From contig OX421963.1 of NCBI GenBank assembly GCA_949128115.1, positions 90,219,602 to 90,283,601 of the forward strand: a DNA stretch of 64,000 nucleotides, given 5' to 3'. Of the stretch, positions 11,798 to 23,734 are shown one piece after another. The notes under the pieces are model-generated. The model was not told the origin of the DNA. It saw nothing but the letters and a program-made list of their open reading frames with translations, and ran no database searches. Every line of letters starts with the position of its first letter. Position 1 is the stretch's first letter. Both the position numbers and the translations under genes were made by a program. Source of the DNA: Anaspis maculata. Lineage: Eukaryota > Arthropoda > Insecta > Coleoptera > Scraptiidae.

Positions 11798-12116
11798 GAC
11801 GTTTGTAAGAAAATTGCGTTAGTTTGCCTATTAATTCTATTTAGATCTAAATTGCGCGTGTTATTAGCAAAATATGGAAAATTACAGCACAACCGAACGC
11901 GAATGCTTAGCAGTGGGACTGAGGGAAATCACAGCTCGCTCATTATATAACTAAAAATTGTATATATTCAGTAAATCACAAGTTACAATCTTATAATAAT
12001 ATAGTTAATCGCAAAAAAGATGAATACAAAAGAACGCGAAAAAAAACAGATCAGGAATGTCTGAATAAATAAATACATGTTAGGACAAATACTGAGTAGG
12101 AGCCTAGATACGCGAG
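11798..12116. other. Gap between convergent gene ends
   Basis: The RGK gene (+) and CFDP1 (-) converge here with only about 850 bases between stop codons. Reading -, no AATAAA lies in this gap; the first candidates (TTTATT and TTTAAT on +) fall near 11693-11708. The CFDP1 3' UTR may thus overlap that of the RGK gene. Confidence 0.5.
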
Positions 12117-12216
12117 CTAGTTCATGCGCTTGCTTCGTTCGACGTTGCGAGCTTCCTTTTCGATTTCAAACCGTCTCAGATCTGCTCGTTGCAAGAAATC
12201 TTGTCGTTCCAAATAG
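12117..12216 (-). CDS. CFDP1: CFDP1 exon 3 (end of BCNT domain)
   Basis: The acceptor TTGTTTCAG precedes C|TAT. The exon encodes Gly (joined) then YLERQDFLQRADLRRFEIEK and ends ERSKRMN before TAG at 12119-12117. It is too short to stand out as an open frame and was recognised by the conserved YLER...FLQRADLR motif. Confidence 0.95.
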
Positions 12217-15200
12217 CTGAAACAAGAAATGTGATTTTAGTTCTTGCACCACCTCACTTTTTTCAAGCTTTCACGGGAGCTAAGCAGATGCGATACTCTT
12301 AGCGCCCTCTTTTGGCAACCGTCTGATGGTCCCACCACTCCCTACTACTATACTACTGCTACTTTTTTCTAGCTTGAGGTGCAAATGGTACTGTGGTATT
12401 CCCCCTTTGTTTTGTTTGTACGTTGGTACCAAAAGTAGGTACGGTCGTTGACGATCGTAGCATTTGCCGATGAAATAAAGAGATGAGCGCTGGCGCGCGA
12501 GTAGCAGCCGCGGAGAGAAGAGAATCAGCTGTGGTAAAGGACACGTGATTTTCAGTGCAACGGGTGTGCGTCGTTTCCACAATTTTAAGGTCGGTCTTTC
12601 TTTGATTATTGTACTGTAATTTTGGCTTCCACCCACTCACCAAATCATGCATTTCGATACCTATTTTGTCCGTAAGATTATTGTACATACCACAAAATTC
12701 TTTGTTCTCTTTGTTCTCAACGGGCTTGTATAACCCGCAGCTTTTCTCCTTTGAAACCAAGGTGTTTTACACTGCTTTGGATTTTGTGTAATCTATCTAC
12801 TCCCAAATGATCTCAATTTTGATGGCAAAGGCCGTAATCTAGTGAGTGTGCACTTTGCGCACTCATGACATGGCCTCAGGGCCGCGCTGTCACGCGTACT
12901 TCGAGGTTTCATCTATGTTTCTTTTCCACAAGTTATGTCACTGACAGTAAGACGACAAAAAGAAACTCTGCTACGCCAAAATCAGCCTCTAAGTAGAGAA
13001 CAGTACTTTTCATGATTCATTCACATTCCATTGTTCATTGTCGGGTTATACATGAAAAGTAAAGGAAGGAAAGGAGACTTGCACGCTTCTACGTGTCCTG
13101 GGGGGGGTCCACCTGCTCGTATGAATCTGCCTTGTTGAGTCTACTAACCTTTTCTTATTTGGGGGGAATTATGTAATCTCTTGTTCAAAATATTCAACAT
13201 GATCCCTTGTTGTTCCTACTTCTGATGTGATTCTGTAAAGGATGGCATTCTGTAGATACGCTGTTATTTAAAAAAAATCCTGTCGGCTATTGGCTTGCCT
13301 AGTGTAACGAGCATTTGTGGAATGTTGTTTTGTTAGGAATCGCCACAATAGTTTCCCATCCTTTTGCCGCTGCTTCAGACTCGGGTTTGTTTCTTTTTAC
13401 TGCCCTGATTCGACGGGCATATTTATTTATAAACATATTCGGTAGTATCACGGAACCTCCTCACCAAGAATGCGTACGTTGAATGGTGGGACTCGAATGG
13501 AGTATGAAAGCAGTGTAAGTGTCCAATGATTGTGGTTGCAATTCTCGTTCCTCGATAATACCGACAATGTCCATTCACAAGCTCAACTGTAACTGTCACT
13601 TATCTTGCATTTAAACGAAAACAAGTGTTAACCTTCGGGAACGAATGTAGACACCCTCAATTTTGAAGGAGTGGGTCCACTTCTTTTGCTTTTACCCCGC
13701 TCTGATCAGTACCTTGGACGGACTGTCCGGCCCTCTCACCGGCAGGCAACTGAGTGGGTTGATCCCACGTGTGTACTCCATCGAGAATAGGCTTCATGAG
13801 AATTCCTTGTCCATCCCATCGGGATATCACTAAAGTACATCTGACTCCAAATTTACCTCTTCGATTCACGTTGGGGTGCCACAGGTTGGCTCGAGTCGAT
13901 TCCCTCGCATGTGATTACTGTTTATTAATTCTTTTTCTGTTCTGTATGTATGTATCTATCTGTGGTGTTTGTGATGGGTAACTTCGGGGGAATTTCGGTC
14001 GAATGCGTTAAAGATACTTCTTTCTTCCGTTTGCTTACTAAGAGTATGACCAACTTCAACTTCTCTACTTATTATCTCCCACCTGTCTCTTGTTTATGTA
14101 TCTACCTATTTATCTCTCATTTGTTTATTGTTCATTTACCTACGCCATTACTTATCATTTGTTTCTTACTGATTTATCAACTTGTTTACTTATCATTTCT
14201 TTATTGTTTACTTATCTATCAATTTGACTTCTTCTGTTTGTAAAGTGTAACATCAAATTTCTCAGCGTCCAAAGCGAGAGCGAGCGAGTTTCCTTTTGTT
14301 GTTATGAAAATACCTTGTAAACGAAGCAAACGTTCCAAAGAGGTTCAAGCACCGATTCACGCAGATTTGATCATTGCATTACTGGAGTGACTTCTCTGTC
14401 ATTTCATCATGACTCATTCACACTTGACTTTTATTCAGATCATTTGGGAAGGGATTTTCCAGCAATCAACCAGGCAATACGCAGGGGTTTCTTTGACGTG
14501 TTCTTCCCATGTGTGCCTGTCAGCGAATACGTCACTTTTCCTTTGCGATCAAATTGACAGTTCAACATGTTTCATGATTTTTTGTTTTGCTTTGTTAATC
14601 TGATTTTGTGTTCATTTGATTATTGTAAATTCATGCATTGTCTGAATAATTTGTAATAATTTTTCATGTTTCATTTGTGTTTTGTTGTTCTTTATTCTTG
14701 TTTTGTCATTTTATCACTGTCAATTTATTGCTGTAAGGTGTTTTGAGAAGAGAAACAAATTCATCTAAAACTTTGCTAATTGATTTTCAATAAACATTCA
14801 TTTTGCTAGTGATTCATTCGCGTTTCATTCAAGAATCAAACCTCATCCCCAAGGAGACATTCTCATCTCGAGTAAGAACTCACACAACGTAGGTAAAAGG
14901 TAAACAACGTTGGGAAGGGAAGGGACAACGACAATCACAGCCAAACATCGAAAAAGAGGGTTACACTACAGAAATGGTGCCGTGACCAGGATACACAACA
15001 GTACTACTGGTAATTGAAAACCGGAACCTACCCGTCTTTGCCTTTGTTGTGCGTCTGCAGCTCCTCGTCAATGTTCTCCTCCTTCTTGAACCTGTCCCAG
15101 TCCAGCTTCGACTTTTCCAGGGTGCTGATTTTGGGTTTCCTGCCCAGTTGGTTGAGCACGCTGCCGATGCCGCTTAGACCGCCGCTTTTGCCCTTCGGAA

Positions 15201-18200
15201 CCGGCCTGTCGCTGCTCGGTTTGCTCAGGAGCCTCGCCTCGGCAGAATTGGCCGCCACCTCTTTTTCCACCTTGACTTCTTCGCCGGCAAATTCGAAAAT
15301 TTGCGTGATTTTCACCTTTTCCTCTTTAGGTTTCGATGCGGCGTCTTTTTTCGGTTCGCCGATTGGTTCCTTGGGTTTATTGTTGGTTTTGGCTGGTGGC
15401 TCGGATTTGGCGCTGCTGCTTTTCGACATGAACCCCGTATCTTTCATGAAGTCCGCCCAGATGTCTTCTTCCTGCTTCTTTTTTTCTTCTTCCTTCACTG
15501 GCTCCACTTCTGCAACACGTAATTGGTGAGAAATTGATTTTGAAACTTTCAGTTATATTCGCCTTGAAATTTTTCAACTTGAAACGCGAAAGTTCCGGTT
15601 CACAAAACATAGTCAAGTTAGCCATAGGCTCAATTTTTGAAAAAAAATCTTCATTAAGAAATCCTGCATAGATTTATACGTCATTGTTTTCAATTTTTTG
15701 AGTGTACTCAAGTACAGGGGGCGCCGTAATATATGTCCTTCATTTTAGATGCGATTTTCCAGAACAACGGGACAAACTAGTGTTTTCAGTCTGATATATT
15801 TGTTTGAACAATACTCGAGTACCATTTTAGTGAAAAGACGAAAGAAAGATAGATTCAAGTTCCAAGGGTTGATAAAGTGCAGGTTAGAATTCAGTGGTTT
15901 CGCAGAAATCGTGCGACTCCGGCCGTCCGCCAAAGGGTATATTCGCCTAATTCAAATTAACATCACATTTGTACGCTAGTTTTATGGTTTTGCCACTCGA
16001 CATTCTTGTACCTTCTTGCTGGCGACTTTGTAAATAACGTAATTTTCAAAGGACGAAAGGTTTCCATTTGACCATGTTAACTGTATTGAATTTTGCAAAC
16101 AGTAAAATCTCAAATTTGGATTAATGAGTTTTGTACATGAAATTACTGCGATTTCAGTCGCTGCTATAAAAGCCCGATAACGTTTCTTTGTTGCGGAGGT
16201 TATCACAGCTGGCGAAGTAGGTACCGTTGCGGCCTTTTCAAAGTGGACGACAGTTGACAGATTTCTCAGGATTCTGGCCTGAACGTCGCATGACAGCAAG
16301 CCAACTCGTTGACATTGTCGCCCACTTCATTTTGGCCGCAACCGTACCTGTCTTCGTTCGACCCGATAACGTTTAATTAATTCCGGTTTGAGTGGAAGCC
16401 AAGCCTCTCTTTCAGAACGTGATATATCGCTCATTGTGGTAATAACAGCGACTGGTAATTTTCGAATATTTTATTTTTGTAAACTTGGGGAGTCTGTTCG
16501 TTTTCTTTGTCTTTTATTAATAAAATTTGTAGTCTGAGAGCTTTGTTTCATTGAAATTTATATTCGTAATCCGAACTGTGCTTTATCTTCAGTATTGTAT
16601 CAGTCATTGTTTGGTACTATAATTCTTTTTGGGAATTTAGCCTACAATACTGTGGCGCCCCCGACTATCTAAAAGAACCCCGGCCTTCTCCACTAATTAG
16701 TTGACGGGCCGTGTTCGTGGATAACACAGACCGATAGGTAAGTCGCACCGAAAAAGCACGAGGCCTTTTTGGCATGCAGCAAGACTTTGGAGCGAAACTA
16801 TCAGCGGCCATCAGCCGTACCCTCCCAGCGCTTCAGCTTGTCACTTTATTTTTGCTCCAAGAAGTCATTCTACTGATAGTCCAGTCAAATTAGCCAAAAA
16901 TGGCGGCCAATCGTGCATTAAATCATGGGGTTCCAATTTTTTCAGGAATATGTAGAGAGTGGTTCCCTGAACAACGCCTAATAAACTCCCTTAGATTTTA
17001 GGCGCCGCGGGGCGGGGGAGGGGGTGACAAATGTCAGTTTTGCCAGTTTTTGCCGTTTATCTCGAAAACGGTGCGTCGCACGGAAATTTCATATGAATCG
17101 AAATTGAAGCTGATGAAATTCCCTTCCAATAGTGTATCCACATTTCACCTAAGTATTATCGATTTTGGAATATTAGCCGTTGAATATAAAAAAAATTCAA
17201 AATAGTGGTAGAGCCGTTGAAGTATTTCGTCAAGCTTCCTCTTCTAACTCACTACTCAATAACTTCCGAGATAACTTCGAATTAGTTTTATTTCAGCCCA
17301 ATCAAGACCAAGGCCCCTTTGGACCAGACAGTTGTCCTTATTCATAATTCCATTTTTATATTCAACGGCTCATATCCCAAAATCGTCAACACTTAGTAAA
17401 ACGTGGATACACCATTTTTAAGAGAATTCCCTCAGCTTCAATTTAGATTTGTGTAAAATTTCTGTGCGACGCACTGTTGTCGAGATAAACGGTGAAAACT
17501 GACTAAAGTGACATTTGTCACCCCCTCCCCCGCCCGGCGGCGCTTAAAATCGAAGGGACTTTATCAGGTGTTCAGGGGACCACCCTCTACACATTCCTGA
17601 AAAAATTGGGACCCTATGATTTTATGCGAGATGAGAACCTAATTTGACTGGACTATGAAGATAAACCGTGAACGGGATATAGCTACTTTCACTAATAGCT
17701 GATTCCACAAATGATAATTTACGTAACGATCACAAAGATTAGTGACGGCTTTACAGAACTTCGTCTGTCGCCGGCGACAGTCCCCCACTCCACTGTGGTT
17801 GAATAATAGTACAAGAAAGATAGATTTCAACCTCGGAATAAATATGGACGTCGTGAAAATTTGATATTTTATTTAGAATTGAGTGCTCTACAACATATCC
17901 AAAATCGCCAAAAATCGCACCCGGGGGTTTTGCGTTATTGGAGGGGGGTAAAAAATTGTAACTTAAAATGGAGGGGATGAAGCCCGTCAATGATTTGGAA
18001 GCAAATACGTTATTATTCGACGCATCATATCCCGTTGATACGATTTTGGCACAAAAAGTGTCGATTACTGTTGAAGGGGGGTCGTGGGGGGGGGGCGAAG
18101 CTCTGCTGGTGGTCCATTTTGTTTTTCTGGCCATGTAGAACCGATCACGACAAGTTTGGTATCTTTTCCGACTAAATTCAATCTCCTAAACTCGAATCCG

Positions 18201-21200
18201 ATGTGTAAATTTGGATGAAAACAAGTTTGAACAAGTTAGCTTGAAAAAACTTGTTTTTTCTTTGACAATTTTGAAGAATTTTTTTTTCACTGTTAGAGGT
18301 ATTCATCTTCCAAAAATTTTCAGGAGTCATTGGATTGAAGTGTATTCTTCACGAAAATCATCCACTTTATGTGTAATTTTGATTCTCGAGTTCAAAAAAT
18401 CGATTTGAACCTGAGCCGGCTCGGCGCGTCGTCTACTACTGACCAGAACACTAGCGCATGCACCTTTCAATGAAAATAGCTCAAACTTTCGAAGAGATAA
18501 CAACTCATCTTTGAAAATTTGATTATATGTGCAAAATTGAATTCTCTATAACATAAACAAAATCGCAATGAATCGCACTGCAGAATTTTGAGTTATTCGA
18601 GGAGAAGGATAACATTTTCTCAAGATTTGTGCTCTATGAACTGTTACCTCTCCCCTCAAATAACTCAAAACCCTGCAGTGCGATTCATGACGGTTTTGTT
18701 TATGTTATAGGGGATTCAATTCTGCAGAGATAATCAAATTTTCAAAGATGAGTTGTTATCTCTTCGAAAGTTTGAGCTATTTTCATTTCAAGGTGCATGC
18801 TGTAGTGTTCTGGTCAGTAGTAGACAACGCGCCGAGCCGGCTCAGGTTCAAATCGATTTTTTGAACTCGAGAAACAAAATTATACATTGAGTGGATGATT
18901 TTCGCGAAGAATACACTTCAATCTAATGACCCCTGAAAATTTTTCAAAGATGGACACCTCTAACAGTAAAAACGAAATTCGTCAAAATTGTCGAAGAAAA
19001 AACAAGTTTTTTCAAATTAACTTGTTCAAACTTGTTTTCATCCAAATTTACAGATCGGATTCGAGTTCAGGAGATTGAATTTAGTCGGAAAAGATACCAA
19101 ACTTGTTGTGATCGGTTCTACATGACCAGAAAAACAAAATGGACTACCTAGCAGAGCTTCGCCCCCCCCCACGACCCCCCTTCAACAGTAATGACACTTT
19201 TTGTGTCAAAATGGTATCAACGGGATATGATGCTTCGAATCATAACGTATTTGCTCCCAATGGATTGACGAGTTTTATCCCCTCCATTTCAAGTTGAAAT
19301 TTTTTACCCCCCCTCCAATAACTCAAAACCCCCGGGTGCGATTTTTGGCGATTTTGGATATGTTGTACAGCACTCAATTGTGAACAGAATATCAAATTTT
19401 CAGGACGTCCATATTTTTTCCGAGGTTTTGCAGATTTTTTTACTATTTTTCCTGTACTATAATTTGAACGACACGACGACAGAAACTCGTGTCGCGGGAA
19501 TTATGGAGGGAGGTAGGGGAGTACAGGCAGATCGAATCCTATTGGCCAGCGACAGTCGCTGGCGACATACGAAGTTCTGTAAAGCCATCATAGGGCGATT
19601 GCATGGAATCTGGTTCACCTTTTGGCTGTCAGGAACGTGACCGTCGCTGGGGGATTTCGCTTTGATTCGGTTGGTATGGTGACAACTGACATCGTCTGAC
19701 AGATTCAAAATCGTGCTTCCAGTGGATAACAGACAACGTGGTGATGTATGATGGATAAATACCAATATACAAACTGAAAGTCTCTAGGTCAAAACGCCCT
19801 CTACATGCAATCACCCTATTGTTTAACTGAAGATTGTAAGGGAAACTTCAGTTATTCAACAATACGAAATTATCTTCAAGAAAACAAAGAGACCAAGAGA
19901 ACTCTACGATTTTGTTTTCAATTTTCCAATAAGTAACAATTTTCAAGCGATTACACTGAAGCGAGGTCTAATGTTACCAATTAAAACGTAAAAGTCACTG
20001 ATAAATGGCTGTAATTTGGAAAGATACGTCTTCCAGTTTATCAACTTTTAATAAAAAATAAATGGCAACTTTGAAGCAAGTATGTCACCAACTTTGTCGC
20101 GAAAAAGTCACCAGAGAATCAATGGGGTACTTGCCTAATTTTTTTTTATTGGCCTAATCGATAGTATGGTTAAAAATAATGTACCCGTATTTTTTCTTTT
20201 TCCTAAATTCCCAAAATTGCAGCCGCAATGCGTATTTTAAAAATATATTTGTGACGTCACAAATATATTAGATATAGAACATAGAAGGACTCTTTTTCCT
20301 CGTTGGGTTGGCAATGATATAACGTCGCCAAAGTGCCGTTTTCAAACAACAAGATCTGAGTCTGACTGACAACGTCAAACCGCCGACCGTAATTTCTTCC
20401 TGTGTCCTTTTTTTGCCTTTGACTGCTTTGATCGAGGCTTTGATCTACGCGGTAAGTACCTACTCGTTTTGTTGATTTCTTGTTCAACCTAACTAGTCTC
20501 TTTCTTTAGTCTTCAGTGCTGTCCACCTAAAAGCCTTTCGCATGTTTGTCACCCGTGCTCTGACCTGGCTGACCCTCGGCTTCATTTCGGACATCAGTGT
20601 TCCTGCTCCCCACATTTTATTTTGAGATCCATCGCGTCCTCCCCACATGGATCTCTCGTAGCTCTAAAGTATTACCTATCCGGAATTGTATGCCAATGAT
20701 GAACCTATAAAAGCTCACTGTTCATTTTCAGCCTCTTATTTTTGTGCTATTGGTGATCCTCCAGATTTTCCCCTGGAAATAAATTATCTCGACTGAGACA
20801 GTCTTATAAGAAGTTTCTGGAGTCAGTTTCTTTGAAACTTTGTTCGACTTTATTGTGTAAAATGCTCATGGTAAGAGAATTCGATAGGAAACCGGTTTTG
20901 CGATAGCATGTTCAAAATGACAGTGTCACAGTGACATCCCTGACATTCTTGATTATTCCATTGTCACACAGTCAGACCAACCCCACTCAAAATCCCTGTC
21001 CTGGCGCGAAGCTTTTAGGAGGATTTTTCAAATTCGTTTTTTTCTGTAGAAAACGACGGGATTTTTGTGAAATTCTCAGTAGAGTCCCCTTATCACTTAT
21101 ACTAGCAATCAAAAGTATTTCCAGCTGAATCCATTCCATTGGCAAGTACCCCATTCCAGGAGAACATTAAATCAACAGTTTGCCAACTTTAGACAAGGAA

Positions 21201-23734
21201 ATTCCTATTCTGTGGCAAAAATTTGCTGTGACGCCAAGATCAAAAAATCGGTTGTGTCACTCCAAAACTTTCCCGACTAGTATCCAGGAACCTATGGAAA
21301 TTCTTGTTCGGAACGTCCCTTCAGGGGCCCTATTTTCGGAACCGGGTAACAGATCATCAGGTGATGTTGCCTAGGTGACAGCCAATCACAGCCCTGGTTG
21401 CCTAGCAACTTCGCATAGGAACGGATCACACGTTTTTCGAAAATAGAGTCCCTGGAGCTGTGATTGGCTGTCACCTAGGCAACATCACCTGATGATCTGT
21501 TACCCGGTTCCGAAAATAGGGCCCCTGGTGGGAAGTTAGAGTTTGAGAGAAAGATTGAAAATAATTTGTAGGAATAAATCGAAAATTTGGTCAGGAAAAT
21601 TTGACTTTCGAGGGAAAATCTCAAATCTTTCCCCAAATCATCTTATTGTAAAAATCGTCAATTAAGGCTTATTTAAATTTTATCAACTATCAACTGTTGC
21701 CAACTATCAACTACAAAAGAAAACAATTTTGTAATCAAAAAGTTGAAGTTACTAAGACGCAGGCGTCCTATAATCCACCTTTCCCATGAGAGAAATCACT
21801 TACGCGCATACCCGTGAGCGCATACTCCCGCTGGTACAAACGACTACTGAGACCGAGACCTACTAGAGACCGCCAGTTCTGGGTTCACAGGTATGAGAGA
21901 AGCTCTCGTGGGAAAAGTGGATTAATAAAAAATGTTCACGATTCAAATATCTAATTGTTGTGTAAACAGAGCTTGATGAAGTCATTATGGCACTTGTTCA
22001 AGATTGAAATATAGTAGGTTCACTTCTACTGTGACTCTAGTTGCTTGGCAAATTTTCTTCTTTAGCACTGTAGGCTTGCCGCCTTTTTACCTGATGTGAA
22101 ACTGGCTTCTCTGAAGGTAAAGTTATATATTTCTTATCAAATTAATAATAAAATCTTGGGAAACTGACCTTGTCATACGTGAAAATGCGACTAGAGGGGC
22201 GCAGAGCTGTATTACCGTCATTTAGACGCCAAAACCGCACGGAGCCGCCTTCAATCTAAGTCACCTTGACGGCGGCCATTCAAGGCCGACAAAAACTCGT
22301 TTCGCCAAGATCCAAAACGAAAGCAAATTGCAAATTGAAGGTACTCACATGAATTTCGGTACAATACGCAACTTTGAGCGGCTGTAATTTTTGAAATTCG
22401 GTTAATTGAACTTTTTGCACGTAAATCCTGCTGCAAATGCAGACCTGCTGGTATATTCCTTGTCTTGCCTACAGTTCTTCATGGCTTGGCGGGTTTTTCC
22501 GACTGGAAGAGGTGAAAGAATTGATGATTCCATGGGTTCTCTTTTTTTGGGCGAAGGGGTAGTATATTTTTAATTTGAATCATCGTAAAGTTGAACTGGC
22601 TTCGAGAGGTTAAAAATATTTTTGACATCTGTCAAATGTCAAAGCTGCTTGCATTCATTTGTTGATTGGCAAAAATTAAAAACAGGTCAAAAAATTACCA
22701 CATTTTCCAATAAAATGAAACTAAGAGTCGGGCATCACGTCCCGCAAAAATATTCCGTCTATCTGCAGAGGAAATGAGTAAAAAATGTGTTCCAAAAGTG
22801 GTCCGAACGACTTCGTGTCTCTTCGTGAATTATTGTGCCGAATGAATCCAGAGCAGCCAACCGCAAAGTTTAGGGGGATTTTCTATATTTCAGATTTGGA
22901 AACTTTAGAAACAAAATATCACAGCCGACTAGAAATACTAGAATCACGGTACAAGTGAACATACTATATCAAAGTTGTGGCGTACTTGAGCAGTCCCTCA
23001 GAATTCCACTTTCGGCAACTTTTTACAGCGACCAAAAGGTCGTTGAGGCGACAATACAATAATTATTACTTGGCCGTTTGTCCCTGTTTTGAGTCCCGCG
23101 CGAGACGAGTTTGTATCAATATTGTGTCAGTTTGACAGGAAACATAACTTTTGGTTTCAACAAGCCTGTTTCGCACAAGGTAAGAAGGCGGCATGGCATA
23201 CCTACAATGCTACAACACTTAACAAGAAAGTTTGTCCAGGTCACTCGAGTCACGGCTCTGTTGAGAAGACTATACCTACCTATTTTTTATAGGTACACAG
23301 GTACCTGCTATCATTGTTTATTGCTAATTAATTATTAATTGCCTCGATATAGTCTAAATATGTAAGGAAAAGCTGAATAGACTATAGAGAAAAACAAGAA
23401 CACCACTCTTTTGGGAAAATGTAAGGGTACCAACTTCGACAAGACAAAATGTCATAAGCCCGTCAAATTTGACGTCCCTAGATTCAAAATTGATAAAGTC
23501 AATGCGGAACGTACCTGGGGCCGGCTTAGAATCGTCGCTTTTAGGTTTTTTCCTCGATTTCGTCCCTTTTTTCGTACGTTTCTTTCCTCGTTTGCCAGTG
23601 TCCTCGGCGTCAGAAAGCGGCTCCTCGGGGTCGCCGTCCGAGTCCACTTCGCTGACGACCTCTTCGGGCTTTCCCTCTGGGACGTAATCGTCATCGCTGG
23701 TGTCGCTGTCTTCCGGGAAATCGTCGACGTTCAT
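12117..23734 (-). CDS. CFDP1: CFDP1/Yeti, BCNT-domain chromatin protein (complete, 3 coding exons)
   Basis: Joining 23734-23515, 15509-15032 and 12216-12117 gives 265 codons with all phases matching (G|AA makes Glu, GG|C makes Gly). The N-terminus is acidic with DSDTSDDDYVPEG, the histone-binding DEF/Y-type region of this family. A lysine-rich stretch and a charged middle follow. The C-terminal BCNT domain starts near KISTLEKSKLDWDRFK and runs through KGKDGYLERQDFLQRADLR to the end at RSKRMN. CFDP1 (Drosophila Yeti, yeast Swc5) is a subunit of SRCAP/SWR1 remodellers that install histone H2A.Z, and acts in the nucleus (family knowledge). Length is near the usual 240-300 residues. The introns are 8.0 and 2.8 kb, filled with transposons. 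A TTTTCCAG two bases before the ATG suggests a non-coding first exon further upstream. TMEM170 lies divergently about 600 bp away. Confidence 0.95.
12392..15000. mobile_element. TG...CA element, probable very long solo LTR, copy 1
   Basis: The element starts TGTGGTATTCCCCC and ends ATACACAACA, and is flanked by the 4-bp duplication GTAC (12388-12391 and 15001-15004). A second copy lies at 39377-41667 in the same orientation with its own duplication. TG...CA ends with a 4-bp target duplication fit an LTR, and AATAAA about 210 bases before the end fits an R-U5 layout. About 320 bases (12478-12810) are absent from copy 2. No gag or pol frame was seen. A primer-site-like TGGTGCCGTGACC lies just inside the right end, which is odd for a solo LTR. 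It interrupts CFDP1 intron 2, and its short frames are not genes. Confidence 0.75.
15032..15509 (-). CDS. CFDP1: CFDP1 exon 2 (middle and start of BCNT domain)
   Basis: The acceptor TGTTGCAG at 15517-15510 precedes AA|GTGGAGCCA, and the donor reads ACGG|GTAGGT. The 158 full codons include EEDIWADFMKDTGFM and KISTLEKSKLDWDRFKKEE, the latter the signature of the BCNT domain. Reading past the donor meets TAG at once, which confirms the splice. Confidence 0.95.
15541..16221. other. CFDP1 intron 1, 3' part, nothing recognised
   Basis: Only short frames without domains are seen on both strands. Confidence 0.5.
16222..16347. mobile_element. Short MITE (GTTGCGGCC family), copy 2
   Basis: It starts TACCGTTGCGGCC and ends with GGCCGCAACCGTAC. 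The inner arms carry AAGTGGACGACAGTTGAC against a near-complement. It is nearly identical over 125 bases to 58959-59083, including the central CTGAACGTCGCATGACAGC. Confidence 0.85.
16380..16700 (+). mobile_element. Possible LTR end plus primer-binding site fragment
   Basis: The stretch has TATTAATAAAATTTG, a polyadenylation-like signal, and later CTACAATACTG followed by TGGCGCCCCCGAC. TGGCGCC after an LTR end is the usual layout of a tRNA primer site in insect LTR elements. No coding part follows. This is a weak call from local pattern only. Confidence 0.3.
16701..16876. other. Intronic spacer
   Basis: No feature is seen between the LTR-like fragment and the next fold-back element. Confidence 0.4.
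16877..17655. mobile_element. Fold-back element with TAGTCCAGTC ends
   Basis: The arms begin TAGTCCAGTCAAATT and end AATTTGACTGGACTA and match inverted for more than 150 bases, including the G-rich GGGGGAGGGGGTGACAAATG and its complement. A 3-base TGA occurs on both flanks but is too short to trust. No coding capacity is seen. Confidence 0.8.
17747..19588. mobile_element. Large palindrome, about 1.8 kb
   Basis: Nearly the whole length is an inverted repeat around position 18650. Examples are GGCTTTACAGAACTTCG at the left against CGAAGTTCTGTAAAGCC at the right, and GGGATATGATGC near 19220 against its complement near 18024. A diverged copy of the same palindrome sits at about 42700-43760. The frames read from it are by-products of the repeat. 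Confidence 0.85.
19590..19820. mobile_element. MITE with ATAGGG(C/T)GATTGCATG ends, copy 1
   Basis: The left end ATAGGGCGATTGCATG and right end CATGCAATCACCCTAT are inverted with one mismatch. A second element with the same ends lies at 34662-35003. Both share CCCTCTACATGCAATCACCC at the right but differ inside. It directly abuts the preceding palindrome. Confidence 0.75.
19821..20120. other. Intronic spacer
   Basis: Only AT-rich sequence is seen. A segment near 20085-20120 resembles, inverted, 31790-31835. Confidence 0.4.
20121..21155. mobile_element. Candidate element with AATGGGGTACTTGCC ends
   Basis: AATGGGGTACTTGCC at 20121 is matched by GGCAAGTACCCCATT ending at 21155. A related single end occurs near 33688. 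The interior holds an LTR-like segment with CCTATAAAAGCTC near 20706 and GGAAATAAATT near 20777, promoter- and poly(A)-like in order. Whether this is one element or a nest is unclear. Confidence 0.45.
21322..21527. mobile_element. Near-perfect palindromic MITE
   Basis: Arms of about 75 bases are almost perfect complements, starting CAGGGGCCCTATTTTCGG and ending with its inverse GCCCCTG. They include GGTGATGTTGCCTAGGTGAC. The low divergence suggests a fairly recent insertion. I could not find a convincing target duplication. Confidence 0.85.
21771..21924. mobile_element. Small MITE-like inverted repeat
   Basis: TAATCCACCTTTCCCATGAGAG at the left is matched by CTCTCGTGGGAAAAGTGGATTA at the right with three mismatches. 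The loop is about 110 bases. Confidence 0.65.
21925..23514. other. CFDP1 intron 1, 5' part, no further gene seen
   Basis: The frames at 22251-22436 and 23089-23338 are short and carry no domain. The end nearest the exon has the donor GTACGT (- strand, 23514 downwards). Confidence 0.5.
23515..23734 (-). CDS. CFDP1: CFDP1 exon 1 (acidic N-terminus)
   Basis: The ATG is at 23734-23732 and the donor is CCAG|GTACGT. The 73 codons encode MNVDDFPEDSDTSDDDYVPE followed by a lysine-rich stretch. No earlier in-frame start is convincing because TTTTCCAG, a likely splice acceptor, lies two bases upstream. Confidence 0.93.

Noticed and set aside
12280..12760. 118- and 133-codon frames on -
   Set aside because: They lie mostly in the part of the LTR-like element that copy 2 lacks and have no recognisable domain or splice partners.
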